NCBI GenBank assembly: GCA_036276255.1
Contig: DASUPK010000159.1
Coordinates: 1-25,871 of the forward strand
DNA length: 25,871 nucleotides
Direction: 5' to 3'
DNA from: DASUPK01 sp036276255
Lineage (GTDB): Bacteria > Actinomycetota > Thermoleophilia > Solirubrobacterales > 70-9
Below are positions 1 through 8,795 of the stretch, piece after piece (position 1 is the first letter of the stretch; every line of letters begins with the position of its first letter). The notes under the pieces are model-generated. The model saw nothing but the letters and a program-made list of their open reading frames with translations, searched no databases and was not told where the DNA came from. The position numbers and the translations under genes are program-made.

Positions 1-44
1 GGCGGCGGAGGGCGAAAATACAGCGAGATGCAAAGGCAAATCAG

Positions 45-1529
45 TTGGAACGCTTGAGCTCCACCGTACTCTCGGGCCGCTACCGGCTCGAGTCCAAGCT
101 GGGCTCAGGCGGCATGTCGACCGTCTATCTGGCGCTCGACGAGGTCCTCGACCGCCCGGTGGCGGTCAAGCTGCTGCATCGCGAGATCTCCGAGGAGGCC
201 GACCAGTTGGAGCGCTTCCGCCGCGAGGCCAGATCGGCGGCGCGCCTGTCCCATCCCAACCTCGTCGGGGTCATCGACGCGGGGGAGGACGACGGACGCC
301 CCTACATCGTCTTCGAGTACATCGACGGCCGTACGCTGAAGCGCCGGATCCAGGACGAGGGGCCGCTGCCGGTGGACGAGGCGGTCGCCTACGGGATCGA
401 GATCGGGCGCGGGCTGACCGCCGCACACGCCCGCAAGCTCGTCCACCGCGACGTGAAGCCGCAGAACGTCCTGATCGACCCCGACGGCCGCGCGAAGGTC
501 ACGGACTTCGGCATCGCCCGCTCGCTCGAGTCCAAGGGACTGACGGCGACCGGCCGCGTGCTCGGCACCACCGACTACGTCTCCCCCGAGCAGGCGATGG
601 GCGAGGACGTCGACGAGCGCTCCGACGTCTACTCGCTGGGGGTGGTCCTCTACGAGATGCTGACCGGCGACGTCCCCTTCCAGGCCGAGACACAGGTCGG
701 CGTGGCGATGAAGCACGTCAACGAGCCGATGCCGGACGTCCAGGCGAAGCGGCCCGAGGTCTCGGCCGTGGTCGCCTCCGTGGTGGACCGGGCGACGACC
801 AAGGACCCGCGCGACCGATACAACAGCGTCGCGGAGATGGTGCGAGACCTGGAGCAGACGCTCGAGGTCGAGGCCGCGCGTCGGGGCGGCACCACCGGCG
901 AGGCGACCAGCGTCCTCGACTCCGTGCCCAAGTCGCGCCGGCGGCTGGGGCGCCGTCACCCGTGGATCGGGATCGTGATGGGCGTCATCGGCATCGCCCT
1001 GATCGTTGCCGCGGTGATCTTCGGCGGCAAGCACCTGGATCTGGGCGGCGACAACGGAACGAGCGGCGGCGGCTCCGAGATCCGCCTCTCCTCGGGCGCC
1101 GCCAGCGAATTCGATCCCGAGGGCGACCAGCGGGAGACGGGTACGGAGCGCCTGGCGATTGATTCAAATCCGACCGGCACCGCATGGTCGAGCGAGCACT
1201 ACGACACACCGGACTTCGGTGGCCTCAAGGACGGCGTCGGCCTCGCAATCGATGCCGGCAGCACGGTGACCGCGAAATCGATGGCGATCAGATCTCCGAC
1301 CCCCGGCTACGACGCTCAGATCTATGAGACGAGTGGCTCGCCGCCGAGTGACCTATCCGGCTGGGGCCAGCCCGTGGCCACCATCTCGAACGCCGGAGGA
1401 AACGAGACGGTCCCGCTGGGGGGCAGGGCGGCGAAGTCATTCCTGATCTGGGCCACCAAGCTGCCGTCCGCCGAAGACGACCCCGGGCGCTACCAGATGG
1501 AGATCTCGGACGTTCGGCTGCTGAAATAA
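45..1529 (+). CDS. Membrane Ser/Thr protein kinase with a discoidin-like extracellular domain
   Basis: 494 residues with a TTG start preceded by AAAGG eight bases upstream; a second TTG three codons later is an alternative. The N-terminal half is a Hanks-type kinase: glycine loop GSGGMS near residue 20, catalytic Lys42, HRD at 134-136, DFG at 154-156 and an activation loop with Thr167/Thr169. After a basic juxtamembrane stretch there is one membrane segment at about 306-328. The outer part (about 350-494) has no PASTA repeats. Instead it reads DPEGD...LAIDSNP..AW...GGLKDGVGLAID...IWATKLP, a pattern I recognise from galactose-binding/discoidin-like domains, including the ectodomain of actinobacterial MurJ-type proteins (from memory, not searched). 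It probably senses a cell-wall ligand and phosphorylates Ser/Thr in the cytoplasm. Its stop codon lies one base from the converging ddl stop. Kinase activity is very likely; the ligand is unknown. Confidence 0.93.
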   Translation: MERLSSTVLSGRYRLESKLGSGGMSTVYLALDEVLDRPVAVKLLHREISEEADQLERFRREARSAARLSHPNLVGVIDAGEDDGRPYIVFEYIDGRTLKRRIQDEGPLPVDEAVAYGIEIGRGLTAAHARKLVHRDVKPQNVLIDPDGRAKVTDFGIARSLESKGLTATGRVLGTTDYVSPEQAMGEDVDERSDVYSLGVVLYEMLTGDVPFQAETQVGVAMKHVNEPMPDVQAKRPEVSAVVASVVDRATTKDPRDRYNSVAEMVRDLEQTLEVEAARRGGTTGEATSVLDSVPKSRRRLGRRHPWIGIVMGVIGIALIVAAVIFGGKHLDLGGDNGTSGGGSEIRLSSGAASEFDPEGDQRETGTERLAIDSNPTGTAWSSEHYDTPDFGGLKDGVGLAIDAGSTVTAKSMAIRSPTPGYDAQIYETSGSPPSDLSGWGQPVATISNAGGNETVPLGGRAAKSFLIWATKLPSAEDDPGRYQMEISDVRLLK

Positions 1530-1530
1530 T

Positions 1531-2496
1531 TCAGAATTCGTAGCTCCGCGCCTTCTTGTGGCGCTCGAGGGCCAGCATCACAAGCCGGTCACAGAGCTCT
1601 GCATAGGCGATCCCGTCGGCCTCGAAGAGCTTGCCGTAGACGCTGGTTTCCGTGAAGCCGGGGATGGTGTTGAGCTCGTTGACGAGCACCTCATCGCCGT
1701 CGACGAAGAAGTCGCAGCGCGCCAGCCCGCTGCAACCGCAGAGGGTGAAGACCTCCCGCGCGAGCGCGCGGAGGCGTTTCGTTGCCCCGTCCGAGATCCT
1801 GGCGGGGACGACCAGCTCCATCCCGCCCTCCGCGTACTTGGCCTCGAAGTCGTACCAGTCGTGTCCCTTGGTATCGATCTCGCCGGGCGGCGACGCCACC
1901 GGGTCCTCGTTGCCGAGCAGCGAGCACTCGACCTCCTTGCCGGGCGCAGGAGCCTCGACGATCACGCGCGGGTCATGCCTGGCGGCCTGCTCGACGGCGC
2001 CGCCGAGCTCCTCCTCGCCCGTGGCGGGCGAGATTCCCACGCTCGAGCCGAGCCGGGCGGGCTTCACCCAGACGGGCTGCCCGAACCCCGAGGCGATCGC
2101 CTTCCAATCCGGCTCGCTGGCTCGGCAGTAGTCGACCTGCGGGATGCCGTGCCGCCCCAGCAGGTCCTTGAAGACCAGCTTGTCCATGCAGATCGCGGAG
2201 GCCTCGACGTCGGAGCCGGCGTAGGGGACGTCCAGCACCTCCAGCAGGCCCTGCACGCTGCCATCCTCTCCGCCGGGGCCATGCAGCACCGGAAAAACAG
2301 CGTCGCACCCCAGCAGGCCGCCGGCAGGAACCAGGCGGATCTCGTCCCCCTCCGCGGACCAGCGGCCGTCGCGGGCGATCGTCACCTCGACCGTCTCGTG
2401 ACCCGCCTCGCGCAGCCCGGCGGCGACCGATGCCGCCGAGCGCAGGGACACCTCGTGCTCGCTCGAGATACCACCGCCGATGACCCCGACCTTCAT
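1531..2496 (-). CDS. ddl: D-alanine--D-alanine ligase
   Basis: 321-residue ATP-grasp enzyme that joins two D-alanines for the peptidoglycan stem peptide in the cytoplasm. Visible family motifs are GGGISSEHEVS at 7-17, LHGPGGEDGS at 71-80, PYAGSD at 91-96, KPARLGSSVGI near 145-155, YDFEAKY at 215-221 and the metal/ligand-binding NELNTIPGF at 273-281, with D262, E274 and N276 as likely magnesium ligands. The Tyr-containing loop is typical of ordinary Ddl rather than of VanA-type D-lactate ligases. The frame stays open far upstream, but that extension is only the shadow of the kinase gene; the ATG at 2496 gives the conserved MKVGVIGGG start. The ATG overlaps the PASTA kinase stop as ATGA, so it is probably translationally coupled and is the last gene of the operon. 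Confidence 0.96.
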   Translation of the reverse strand: MKVGVIGGGISSEHEVSLRSAASVAAGLREAGHETVEVTIARDGRWSAEGDEIRLVPAGGLLGCDAVFPVLHGPGGEDGSVQGLLEVLDVPYAGSDVEASAICMDKLVFKDLLGRHGIPQVDYCRASEPDWKAIASGFGQPVWVKPARLGSSVGISPATGEEELGGAVEQAARHDPRVIVEAPAPGKEVECSLLGNEDPVASPPGEIDTKGHDWYDFEAKYAEGGMELVVPARISDGATKRLRALAREVFTLCGCSGLARCDFFVDGDEVLVNELNTIPGFTETSVYGKLFEADGIAYAELCDRLVMLALERHKKARSYEF

Positions 2497-4334
2497 GGCG
2501 TCGTGGCGGTCGGCGCGCTCACCCCGACCGAGATCGTCACGGTATCGCCACGCTGGCCCCGAGAGCCGGCCGGCGGAAACTCCGAGATCACGAAGCCCAC
2601 CTCCGTCGGGTCGGATGTGGTCTGCTCGGTCACGGCCGCCGTGAAGCCCGCCTTCTTCAGCGCCGTGACCGCCGCCTTGCGCGTTTGCCCGGTCACGGCG
2701 GGAACGGTGATCGCTCCTGTCGAGGCGAAGATCGTCACCTGCGTCCCGCGGCCCACCCGCTTGCCGGCTCCGGGGCTCTGGCTCAGGACCTTGCCCTGGC
2801 GCTCCGTGGAGTCCTTCTGGACCTCCGTGCCGGAAAGGCCGGCGTTGGAGAGAGCGGCGAGGGCCTGCTGGTCGTTGAGGCCGACGACGTTCGGAACGAG
2901 GACGGTGTTCGCGCCGCGGGAGGTGAGCAGCGTGACGGGCTGCAGCGTCGAGAGCTGGGTGCCCGCCGCCGGAGAGGTACCGATCACCTGGCCTCGCCGG
3001 ACGGTTTTCGAGTACTGCTGCGTCACGTTCACCTTGAACCCGACATGCTCCAGGCGTTTGGTCGCGTCGGCCACGCTCAGGCCGGTCACAGTGGGAACGG
3101 CGCGAATCGCAGGCCCCGAGCTCACGCTGAGGGTGACCGTGGAGCCCTCCTCGGCCTTGCCGCCGCCGCGGTCGGTCGGGATGGGGTCCTGCTCCACGAC
3201 CTGATCCCTGGCTGCGGCGCTCGGCACGGCCTTGATCGCCACTTTGAAGCCGGCGCTGTCGAGGATCTGGCTGGCCTGATCCGAGTTCTTGCCGATCACG
3301 TCTGGGATCCCGACGTGGGAGGGCCGCGTCAGCGCAAAGGCGACCAGCGCGGCGACACCGCACGCCAGTAGCGCGAGTGCCACCCAGCGCCAGCGGCGGC
3401 GCCGTTCCGGGTCGTAATCCTCGTATTCCTCCTCGTCGTCGGCAAGATCGGTCTCGCCCTCCGGCGACACGGCGGCGTAGGCGGCGGTGTCCTGCGGCCG
3501 CGGGGCGTCGGGGGCCTTCTCGGCGGCGTCGAGAGCCTTCAGAAACGCGTCGGTGTCCTTGAAGCGGGCCTCGGGGTCCTTGGCGAGCGCCCGCATGACG
3601 ACGGCGTCGAGCGCCGGCGGGATGTTCGGATTGATCGCGCTGGGGCGCCTGGGAGTCTCGGAAACCTGCTTCAGGGCAACGGCGACCGCGCTGTCCCCCT
3701 CGAAGGGCACGCGGCCGGTCAGGGCCTCGTAGAGGATCACGCCGATCGAGTAGATGTCGGAGCTCGGCGTGGTCGGCTTGCCCTGCGCCTGCTCGGGCGA
3801 GAGGTACTGCGCCGTCCCCATCACCGAGCCGGTGGCGGTGATGTCGGAGTTCTCGCCGCCGCGCGCGATCCCGAAGTCGGCGACCCGAGCGCGGCCCTCG
3901 TCGTCGATCAGGACGTTCTGCGGCTTCAGGTCGCGGTGGATGATCCCCTTGCGGTGGGCGAACCGCGCGGCGTTGAGGATCTGCCGGGTGAAATCGATCG
4001 CGTCCTTGTCCCCCATCCCGCCCTTGACCAGGTCCTTGAGCGACGGCCCGTCCACGTACTCCATGGCGATGAAGTAGCTGTCGGCGAACTCGCCGCGGTC
4101 GAAGACGCCGACCACGTTCGGGTGCTGAAGACCGGCCGCCGATTGCGCTTCCCGCTGGAAGCGCTGCACGAACTCGCTGTCCTGCGCGAAGCGATCGTGC
4201 AGGATCTTGATCGCGACGTCGCGGTCGAGCTCGGTGTCCTCGGCGAGCCAGACGTCGGCCATCCCGCCCGTGCCGATCTTCCGCTCGAGGCGGTAGCGCT
4301 CATCCACCATCGTTCCCTTGCGAGCGTCAGCCAC
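2493..4334 (-). CDS. pknB: PASTA-domain Ser/Thr protein kinase (PknB type)
   Basis: 613 residues, GTG start nine bases after the penicillin-binding protein stop; an ATG eight codons in (MVDERYRL) is the alternative. Kinase domain 14-270: GTGGMA loop at 21-26, Lys43, HRD 133-135, DFG 153-155, activation loop with Thr166/Thr168. A very acidic juxtamembrane segment (about 294-310) is followed by four Arg and one membrane helix (about 315-335). Outside are four PASTA repeats at roughly 340-406, 410-473, 477-538 and 541-604, each with the PxVxG start. PASTA kinases bind muropeptide or lipid II and control growth and division by phosphorylating cytoplasmic partners. The neighbours (phosphatase, FHA readers, RodA, PBP, Ddl) match the family's known targets. 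No separate PknA-like gene lies beside it, unlike in mycobacteria. Confidence 0.96.
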   Translation of the reverse strand: MADARKGTMVDERYRLERKIGTGGMADVWLAEDTELDRDVAIKILHDRFAQDSEFVQRFQREAQSAAGLQHPNVVGVFDRGEFADSYFIAMEYVDGPSLKDLVKGGMGDKDAIDFTRQILNAARFAHRKGIIHRDLKPQNVLIDDEGRARVADFGIARGGENSDITATGSVMGTAQYLSPEQAQGKPTTPSSDIYSIGVILYEALTGRVPFEGDSAVAVALKQVSETPRRPSAINPNIPPALDAVVMRALAKDPEARFKDTDAFLKALDAAEKAPDAPRPQDTAAYAAVSPEGETDLADDEEEYEDYDPERRRRWRWVALALLACGVAALVAFALTRPSHVGIPDVIGKNSDQASQILDSAGFKVAIKAVPSAAARDQVVEQDPIPTDRGGGKAEEGSTVTLSVSSGPAIRAVPTVTGLSVADATKRLEHVGFKVNVTQQYSKTVRRGQVIGTSPAAGTQLSTLQPVTLLTSRGANTVLVPNVVGLNDQQALAALSNAGLSGTEVQKDSTERQGKVLSQSPGAGKRVGRGTQVTIFASTGAITVPAVTGQTRKAAVTALKKAGFTAAVTEQTTSDPTEVGFVISEFPPAGSRGQRGDTVTISVGVSAPTATTP

Positions 4335-4343
4335 GGCTACCCA

Positions 4344-5777
4344 TCAGGCTGAGTTCCCGAGCAGGCTCTCGGCGACCGCCTTGAAGATCGGGCCGCATGT
4401 CGGTCCGCCGAAACCGCTGGTGTGCTCGACGATGCAGGAGATCGCGATCTTCGGGTCGTTGGCCGGGGCGAAGCCGATGAACCATGCGTCGTTGACGCCC
4501 GGCGAGATCTCCGCCGTGCCGGTCTTGCCCGCTACGTCGATACCGGAGACCGCGGCGGCCGTCCCGGTTCCCTCGTTGACCACGCTCTGCATCATGTCGT
4601 TGAGCTCGGAGGCGGTGTGCTCGCTCATCACCGAGCTCTGGTGCGCCGGGGTCATCTTCGTCTCGCGGCCGTCGGGGTCGATCACCTTCGACCAGAGCCG
4701 GGGCTCCATCAACTCCCCCTTGTTGCCGACGGCGGCAGCGACCTCGGCCATCTGCAGGGGCGTCACCCGCAGCCGCTCCTGGCCGATCGCGACGCGGCCG
4801 ATGTCGATCGCGTCACTCGGCCCGAGCAGCTTGTTGCCGTCGTAGACGCCGCTGGCGAAGAGCTGGAACCCCGGATAGTCGAGGCGGGGCTTGGCGTTGA
4901 ACCCGTAGCGGTCCATGTACTTGAACATCGTGTCCTTGCCGATCTTCTCCCCCGCCTGGGCCCACCAGGTGTTGACCGAGTTCGTCAGGGCGGTGGTCAT
5001 GTCGATGGTCCCGAACTGCTCGCCACCGGAGTTCGCGAGCGAAACGCCCTCGATCGGGATCGGGGAGCGCCCGCTGAACGTCGAATTGGGCGTCAGGTCC
5101 CCGCTGTCGAGCCCCGCCGTCGCGGTCACGACCTTCATCGTCGAGCCGGGCGGGTAGCCGCCCTGCGTGGCTCTGTTGAGGAGCGGCGCGCTCGTCTGCG
5201 TGTTGAGCCGCCTGAAGTCGTTCGAATTCTCGACCTGGTTCGGGTCGTACTCGGGGATGCTCACCATCGCCTTGACCTCGCCGGTGGAGGGGTCCATGGC
5301 GACCACCGAGCCGCGGCGGCCGGCGAGCCCGTCCACGGCGGCCCGCTGGGCGGCCGGGTCGAGCGACGACTGCATCTTGTCGCCCTCCTGCGCGTGGCCC
5401 TGGAGCTCGTCCAGGACCGAGAGGAACTCCGTCTTGTTGCCGACCAGCTCGTCGTTGTGGGAGAGCTCGAAGCCGACCCTGCCCCGGTCGACGAAGCTGT
5501 AGCCGATCGGGTTGCCGAACAGGGCGCCCAGCGGATAATGGCGCACGTAGATCTGGTTGTTGCCCTTGCCGACGGGCCGCGAGTGCGCGATCACCGTCCC
5601 GTCGTCGGCGAGGATGTCCCCGCGCTTGATCCTCTGCTCCTCGAGCAGCGGCCTGCGGTTCGCGGTGTTCGCCTTCAGCGAGCTCGAGTCGAACACCGAC
5701 CAGTACGAGGTGAACCCGAAAAGCAGCGCGTAGAGCACCAGAATCAGGCCGAACAGCTTGACGATCTGCCGGTTCAC
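4344..5777 (-). CDS. pbpA: Class B penicillin-binding protein (PbpA-like transpeptidase)
   Basis: 477 residues, GTG start overlapping the rodA stop as GTGA. It has an N-terminal membrane anchor at about 6-23, a short non-catalytic region, and a transpeptidase domain with all three active-site motifs: SxxK as STMK at 212-215 (nucleophile Ser212), SxN as SVN at 267-269, and KTG at 418-420. It cross-links peptidoglycan on the outer face of the membrane. Length and the small N-terminal region match actinobacterial PbpA rather than the longer FtsI. It directly follows the SEDS glycan polymerase, the usual SEDS-bPBP pair that works as one synthase. No PASTA repeats are present. I see no defect in the active site. 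Confidence 0.95.
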   Translation of the reverse strand: MNRQIVKLFGLILVLYALLFGFTSYWSVFDSSSLKANTANRRPLLEEQRIKRGDILADDGTVIAHSRPVGKGNNQIYVRHYPLGALFGNPIGYSFVDRGRVGFELSHNDELVGNKTEFLSVLDELQGHAQEGDKMQSSLDPAAQRAAVDGLAGRRGSVVAMDPSTGEVKAMVSIPEYDPNQVENSNDFRRLNTQTSAPLLNRATQGGYPPGSTMKVVTATAGLDSGDLTPNSTFSGRSPIPIEGVSLANSGGEQFGTIDMTTALTNSVNTWWAQAGEKIGKDTMFKYMDRYGFNAKPRLDYPGFQLFASGVYDGNKLLGPSDAIDIGRVAIGQERLRVTPLQMAEVAAAVGNKGELMEPRLWSKVIDPDGRETKMTPAHQSSVMSEHTASELNDMMQSVVNEGTGTAAAVSGIDVAGKTGTAEISPGVNDAWFIGFAPANDPKIAISCIVEHTSGFGGPTCGPIFKAVAESLLGNSA

Positions 5778-7099
5778 TCCCGTGCCCCCTGGTTCTGCAA
5801 CCGAACGCGCCGGCGAGACTTGTCGGAGACCATCAGCAGCAGGGCCAAGAGGATGAAGTTGGCGACGATCGAGCTGCCCCCGTAGCTGATGAAGGGAAGC
5901 GTCACCCCCGTCAGCGGGATCACCCTGGTGACGCCGCCGATGATCACGAACGCCTGCAGCGCGAGGATCGTCGTCAAGCCCGTCGCCAGCAGCTTCGAGA
6001 ACCCGTCTTCCGCCAGGATCGCCGTCTTGAAGCCACGCTCGGTGATCAGCGCGTAGATCAGGACGACGGCCGCGCCGCCGAACAGCCCGAGCTCATCGAC
6101 GATCACGGCGTAGATGAAGTCCGTGTGCGGTGCCGGCAGGATCGCGCAACGGTCCGGGAAGTTGCCGTGACAGGCCGGCAGCTGGACGAGCGAGTCCCCC
6201 AGTCCGCGGCCGAAGAGCCCGCCGTCGGCCTGGGCGAAGATCGACTGCGAGAGCTGGTAGCCGCTGCCGCTCGGGTCGTGGAAGGGATCGAGCCAGATAT
6301 CGAAGCGCTGCTGGATGTGGGCGGCCGTGTGGGCGAAGAACCAGGCACCCAGGACGAACATGCCGAGGCCGATGATCACGAAGGAGAGCCGCCCGGTCGC
6401 CACGTAGATCAGCGCCAGGAACGCTCCGAAGAACATCACCGAGCTGCCCAGGTCGCGGATGAAGACCAGCAGCACCATCGCGGCGCCCCAGACGACAAGC
6501 AGCGGTCCCAGGTGCTTGAGCGGCGGCAGCACCAATCCCATGAACCGCCGGGCCCCGACCACCAGCACCTCCCGGCGCTCGTTCAGGTAACTGGCGAGGA
6601 AGACGACGATGCAGATCTTGGCGATCTCCGTCGGCTGGAAGGTGATCGGCCCGAGGTTGATGGCCAGGTACGCGTCGTTCGTGGCGTGACCCAGAAACCG
6701 CGGCAGGATCAGCAGGATGATCCCGGCGAGCGCGATCAGGTAGCGGTAACGCTCGAGGGCCTCGTAGTCGCGCAGGAAGATGATCGTCGCCGAGAAGAGG
6801 ACGAGCCCGAGGACGAACCAGTTGGCCTGGTCGCGCGCGAGACCCTGGTCCAGGCGGTAGAGCATCACCAGTCCGAACGCCGCCAGCAGGGCGACCAGGG
6901 GGAAGAGGAAGGGGTCGGCGTCGGGCAGCCTGACCCTGATCACGATGTGCGTCGCCACGCAGACGGCGAGGAAGTAGGCCCCGTAGAAGACGCTCGCGTT
7001 GAGCTGATCGGAGTTGGTGATCAGCACGGCCGTGAATCCGGCCGTGACCAACAGGGCGACCGGGATCAGGGCAAAGAGCTCGCGGGTGCGGGCGCTCAA
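5774..7099 (-). CDS. rodA: SEDS-family peptidoglycan glycosyltransferase (RodA/FtsW)
   Basis: 441-residue polytopic membrane protein, TTG start overlapping the phosphatase stop as TTGA. It has about ten or more hydrophobic helices and SEDS landmarks: GPITFQPTEIAK at 150-161, RDLGSS at 215-220 and PHTDFIYAVI near 324-333, with Asp327 in HTDF the likely catalytic acid. SEDS proteins polymerise lipid II into glycan strands and work with the class B PBP encoded immediately downstream. Position beside pbpA, as in mycobacteria, favours RodA; sequence alone cannot separate RodA from FtsW here. The large extracellular loop before HTDF contains an unusual CHGNFPDRC segment (Cys310 and Cys318), discussed as a finding. 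Confidence 0.93.
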   Translation of the reverse strand: MSARTRELFALIPVALLVTAGFTAVLITNSDQLNASVFYGAYFLAVCVATHIVIRVRLPDADPFLFPLVALLAAFGLVMLYRLDQGLARDQANWFVLGLVLFSATIIFLRDYEALERYRYLIALAGIILLILPRFLGHATNDAYLAINLGPITFQPTEIAKICIVVFLASYLNERREVLVVGARRFMGLVLPPLKHLGPLLVVWGAAMVLLVFIRDLGSSVMFFGAFLALIYVATGRLSFVIIGLGMFVLGAWFFAHTAAHIQQRFDIWLDPFHDPSGSGYQLSQSIFAQADGGLFGRGLGDSLVQLPACHGNFPDRCAILPAPHTDFIYAVIVDELGLFGGAAVVLIYALITERGFKTAILAEDGFSKLLATGLTTILALQAFVIIGGVTRVIPLTGVTLPFISYGGSSIVANFILLALLLMVSDKSRRRVRLQNQGARE

Positions 7100-8331
7100 T
7101 TCTTCTTGGCCTGCCGGCCGTTCGAGTTGGCCCCTGACTTCTTCTTGGGCGGTGGCGCGGGTGGCGGCGGCAGCCCCTCGGTCGGTCTCGCCTTGATGTC
7201 GTCGATCAGGCCGGTCGCGTCGTCCTGGCCTCGCAGCCGGTGCCCGGTGACAGCCTGCTGCCGATCCTCCGAGAGCGTCCCCTCCTGGACCGGGATCGAG
7301 TACTGCTTCGAGTAGAGGCTGATCCCGAGCGGAAGGCTGTAGGGCAGCCCGCGGTAGAGCGCCACGTCGCCCTGATCGTCGGTGCCGAGGAAGTAGACCG
7401 AGCGCGCGAACAGGAGGCCGCCGCCGATCATCACGATCGCCGCGAGGATCGCCACCGCCCAGCCCAGGAACCGCCGTCGGCGGCGCGGCGCCGGCATCGC
7501 GCCTTGGCCGCGCATCCGGTCGGTCGCGGCGCGCATTCGCTCGCCGGTGAGGCCCGCCTGCTCAGCGGTGCGGGAGATCAGTGTCGGGCTCTCCTCTCCC
7601 TGCTTGACGTCGGCTTCCGCGACCCGGAATGCAACGGCGGTGATGTTGTCCCTCCCACCGCCTCGATTGGCCGCGTCCACGAGGTCCTTGACGGCGTTTC
7701 GCAGGGTCCGCGACTCGACCAGGATCCGGCGGATCTCGTCGTCAGGGACCATCGTCGTCAGTCCGTCGCTGCAGAGCAGGAAGACGTCGTCGTCCTTCGC
7801 CGGGAAGGTCATGGTGTCGACGTTCACGCTGGGCTCGGGCCCGAGGGCGCGGGTGATGATCGAGCGCTGGGGGTGCTCCTCGGCCTCCTCCTCGGTGAGC
7901 CGGCCCTGGCGGCGGAGCTCCTCGACCAGCGAGTGGTCCTTGGTGAGGCGCTTGAGCTTGCCGTCGCGCAGCACGTATGCGCGGCTGTCGCCGACGTGGC
8001 CGAGCGACACCTCATCGTCGCGGAGCAGCGCGGCGGTGAGGGTTGTCCCCATGCCGGCGCGGGATGAATCCTCCTGGGCCCGCCGGTGGATCTCTCTGTT
8101 CGCCGCCTGCGCGATCTCCTCCAGCTGTCCCTCGGCCGGTTCGTCCGCCTTCACCTGGCCCCGGCGCTCGAAGGCCCCCGCGGCGATTCGCGAGGCCACC
8201 TCGCCGGCCTGGGCGCCGCCCATCCCGTCCGCGACCGCGAAGAGCGGCGGGCGCGCGAAGTAGGAGTCCTCGTTCGCGTGGCGCTGGCGACCGGTGTCTG
8301 TCTTGTGGGCTTCCTCGGCGACGGTCAGCAT
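7096..8331 (-). CDS. pstP: PP2C-family Ser/Thr protein phosphatase (PstP-like)
   Basis: 411 residues, ATG start sharing one base with the fhaB stop (TGATG). The cytoplasmic PP2C domain (about 6-240) has the metal-binding motifs RHANEDS at 17-23, ADGMGG at 34-39, GHVGDSRAY at 111-119, SDGL at 188-191 and GGGRDN at 224-229, giving Asp35, Asp189 and Asp228 as metal ligands. A basic linker leads to one membrane helix at about 288-309 and an outer tail of about 100 residues that ends in proline- and lysine-rich sequence. It removes phosphate from Ser/Thr kinases and their substrates, and is the only phosphatase for the three kinases in this window. The layout matches mycobacterial PstP. Confidence 0.95.
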   Translation of the reverse strand: MLTVAEEAHKTDTGRQRHANEDSYFARPPLFAVADGMGGAQAGEVASRIAAGAFERRGQVKADEPAEGQLEEIAQAANREIHRRAQEDSSRAGMGTTLTAALLRDDEVSLGHVGDSRAYVLRDGKLKRLTKDHSLVEELRRQGRLTEEEAEEHPQRSIITRALGPEPSVNVDTMTFPAKDDDVFLLCSDGLTTMVPDDEIRRILVESRTLRNAVKDLVDAANRGGGRDNITAVAFRVAEADVKQGEESPTLISRTAEQAGLTGERMRAATDRMRGQGAMPAPRRRRRFLGWAVAILAAIVMIGGGLLFARSVYFLGTDDQGDVALYRGLPYSLPLGISLYSKQYSIPVQEGTLSEDRQQAVTGHRLRGQDDATGLIDDIKARPTEGLPPPPAPPPKKKSGANSNGRQAKKN

Positions 8332-8795
8332 CAGGAGACCTCGAAGCGGAACTCAGTGTCGCCGATCCGGATCGCGTCGCCGGGCCGGAGCTCGGCCTCG
8401 CCGTGCAGCTCCTGCGAGTTGAGCAGCGTGCCGTTGGTCGAATTCAGGTCCTCGACGAAGTAGCCACCGCCGCGATTGAAGACCCGGGCGTGAAAGCCGG
8501 ACGCATAGCGGTCGTCGAGCCTGATGTCGGCATCCGCCGAGCGCCCCAGGGATACGCCGCCGAAGAGGTCGAAGTGGTCACCCTTGTTGAGACCGCCGCC
8601 CTCCTCCACCACGAGGAAGGCGTCCGTTGCCGGCTCCTCCCCTCCGTGCACCTCGTGGTAGCCGGTCTCGAAGCCAGGCGAGGCGGTGCCGCGCAGGTCG
8701 CGCAGCGCCATCCGGGTGACCCAGAGCAGGAACAGGTAGAGGACGGCCAGGAAGCCGAACTTGAGCGCTACGGCTAGCGGCTCGAGGTCGTTCAC
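8331..8795 (-). CDS. fhaB: Membrane-anchored FHA-domain protein (FhaB/FipA-like)
   Basis: 154 residues from a GTG at 8795 that overlaps the fhaA stop as GTGA. The frame is open further upstream, but that part lies inside fhaA and has no family resemblance. One membrane helix lies at about 10-28 and an FHA domain at about 75-150. The FHA signature is complete: GRS near residue 84, SGFHAR near 99 and NSTNGT near 119. FHA domains bind phosphothreonine; in mycobacteria FhaB links kinase signalling to division and cell-wall assembly at the membrane. The short linker between helix and FHA domain keeps the reader close to the membrane next to the kinases. Confidence 0.93.
   Translation of the reverse strand: MNDLEPLAVALKFGFLAVLYLFLLWVTRMALRDLRGTASPGFETGYHEVHGGEEPATDAFLVVEEGGGLNKGDHFDLFGGVSLGRSADADIRLDDRYASGFHARVFNRGGGYFVEDLNSTNGTLLNSQELHGEAELRPGDAIRIGDTEFRFEVS

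Noticed and set aside
1531..3363. A 610-residue minus-strand frame that would extend ddl far upstream
   Set aside because: The first 288 residues are a shadow of the PASTA kinase gene in another frame; ddl similarity starts exactly at the ATG at 2496.
4422..5885. Long plus-strand open frames opposite pbpA, rodA, gyrA and gyrB (up to about 570 residues)
   Set aside because: They are low-complexity products of GC-rich codon bias on the opposite strand, with no domain resemblance, and overlap well-recognised genes.
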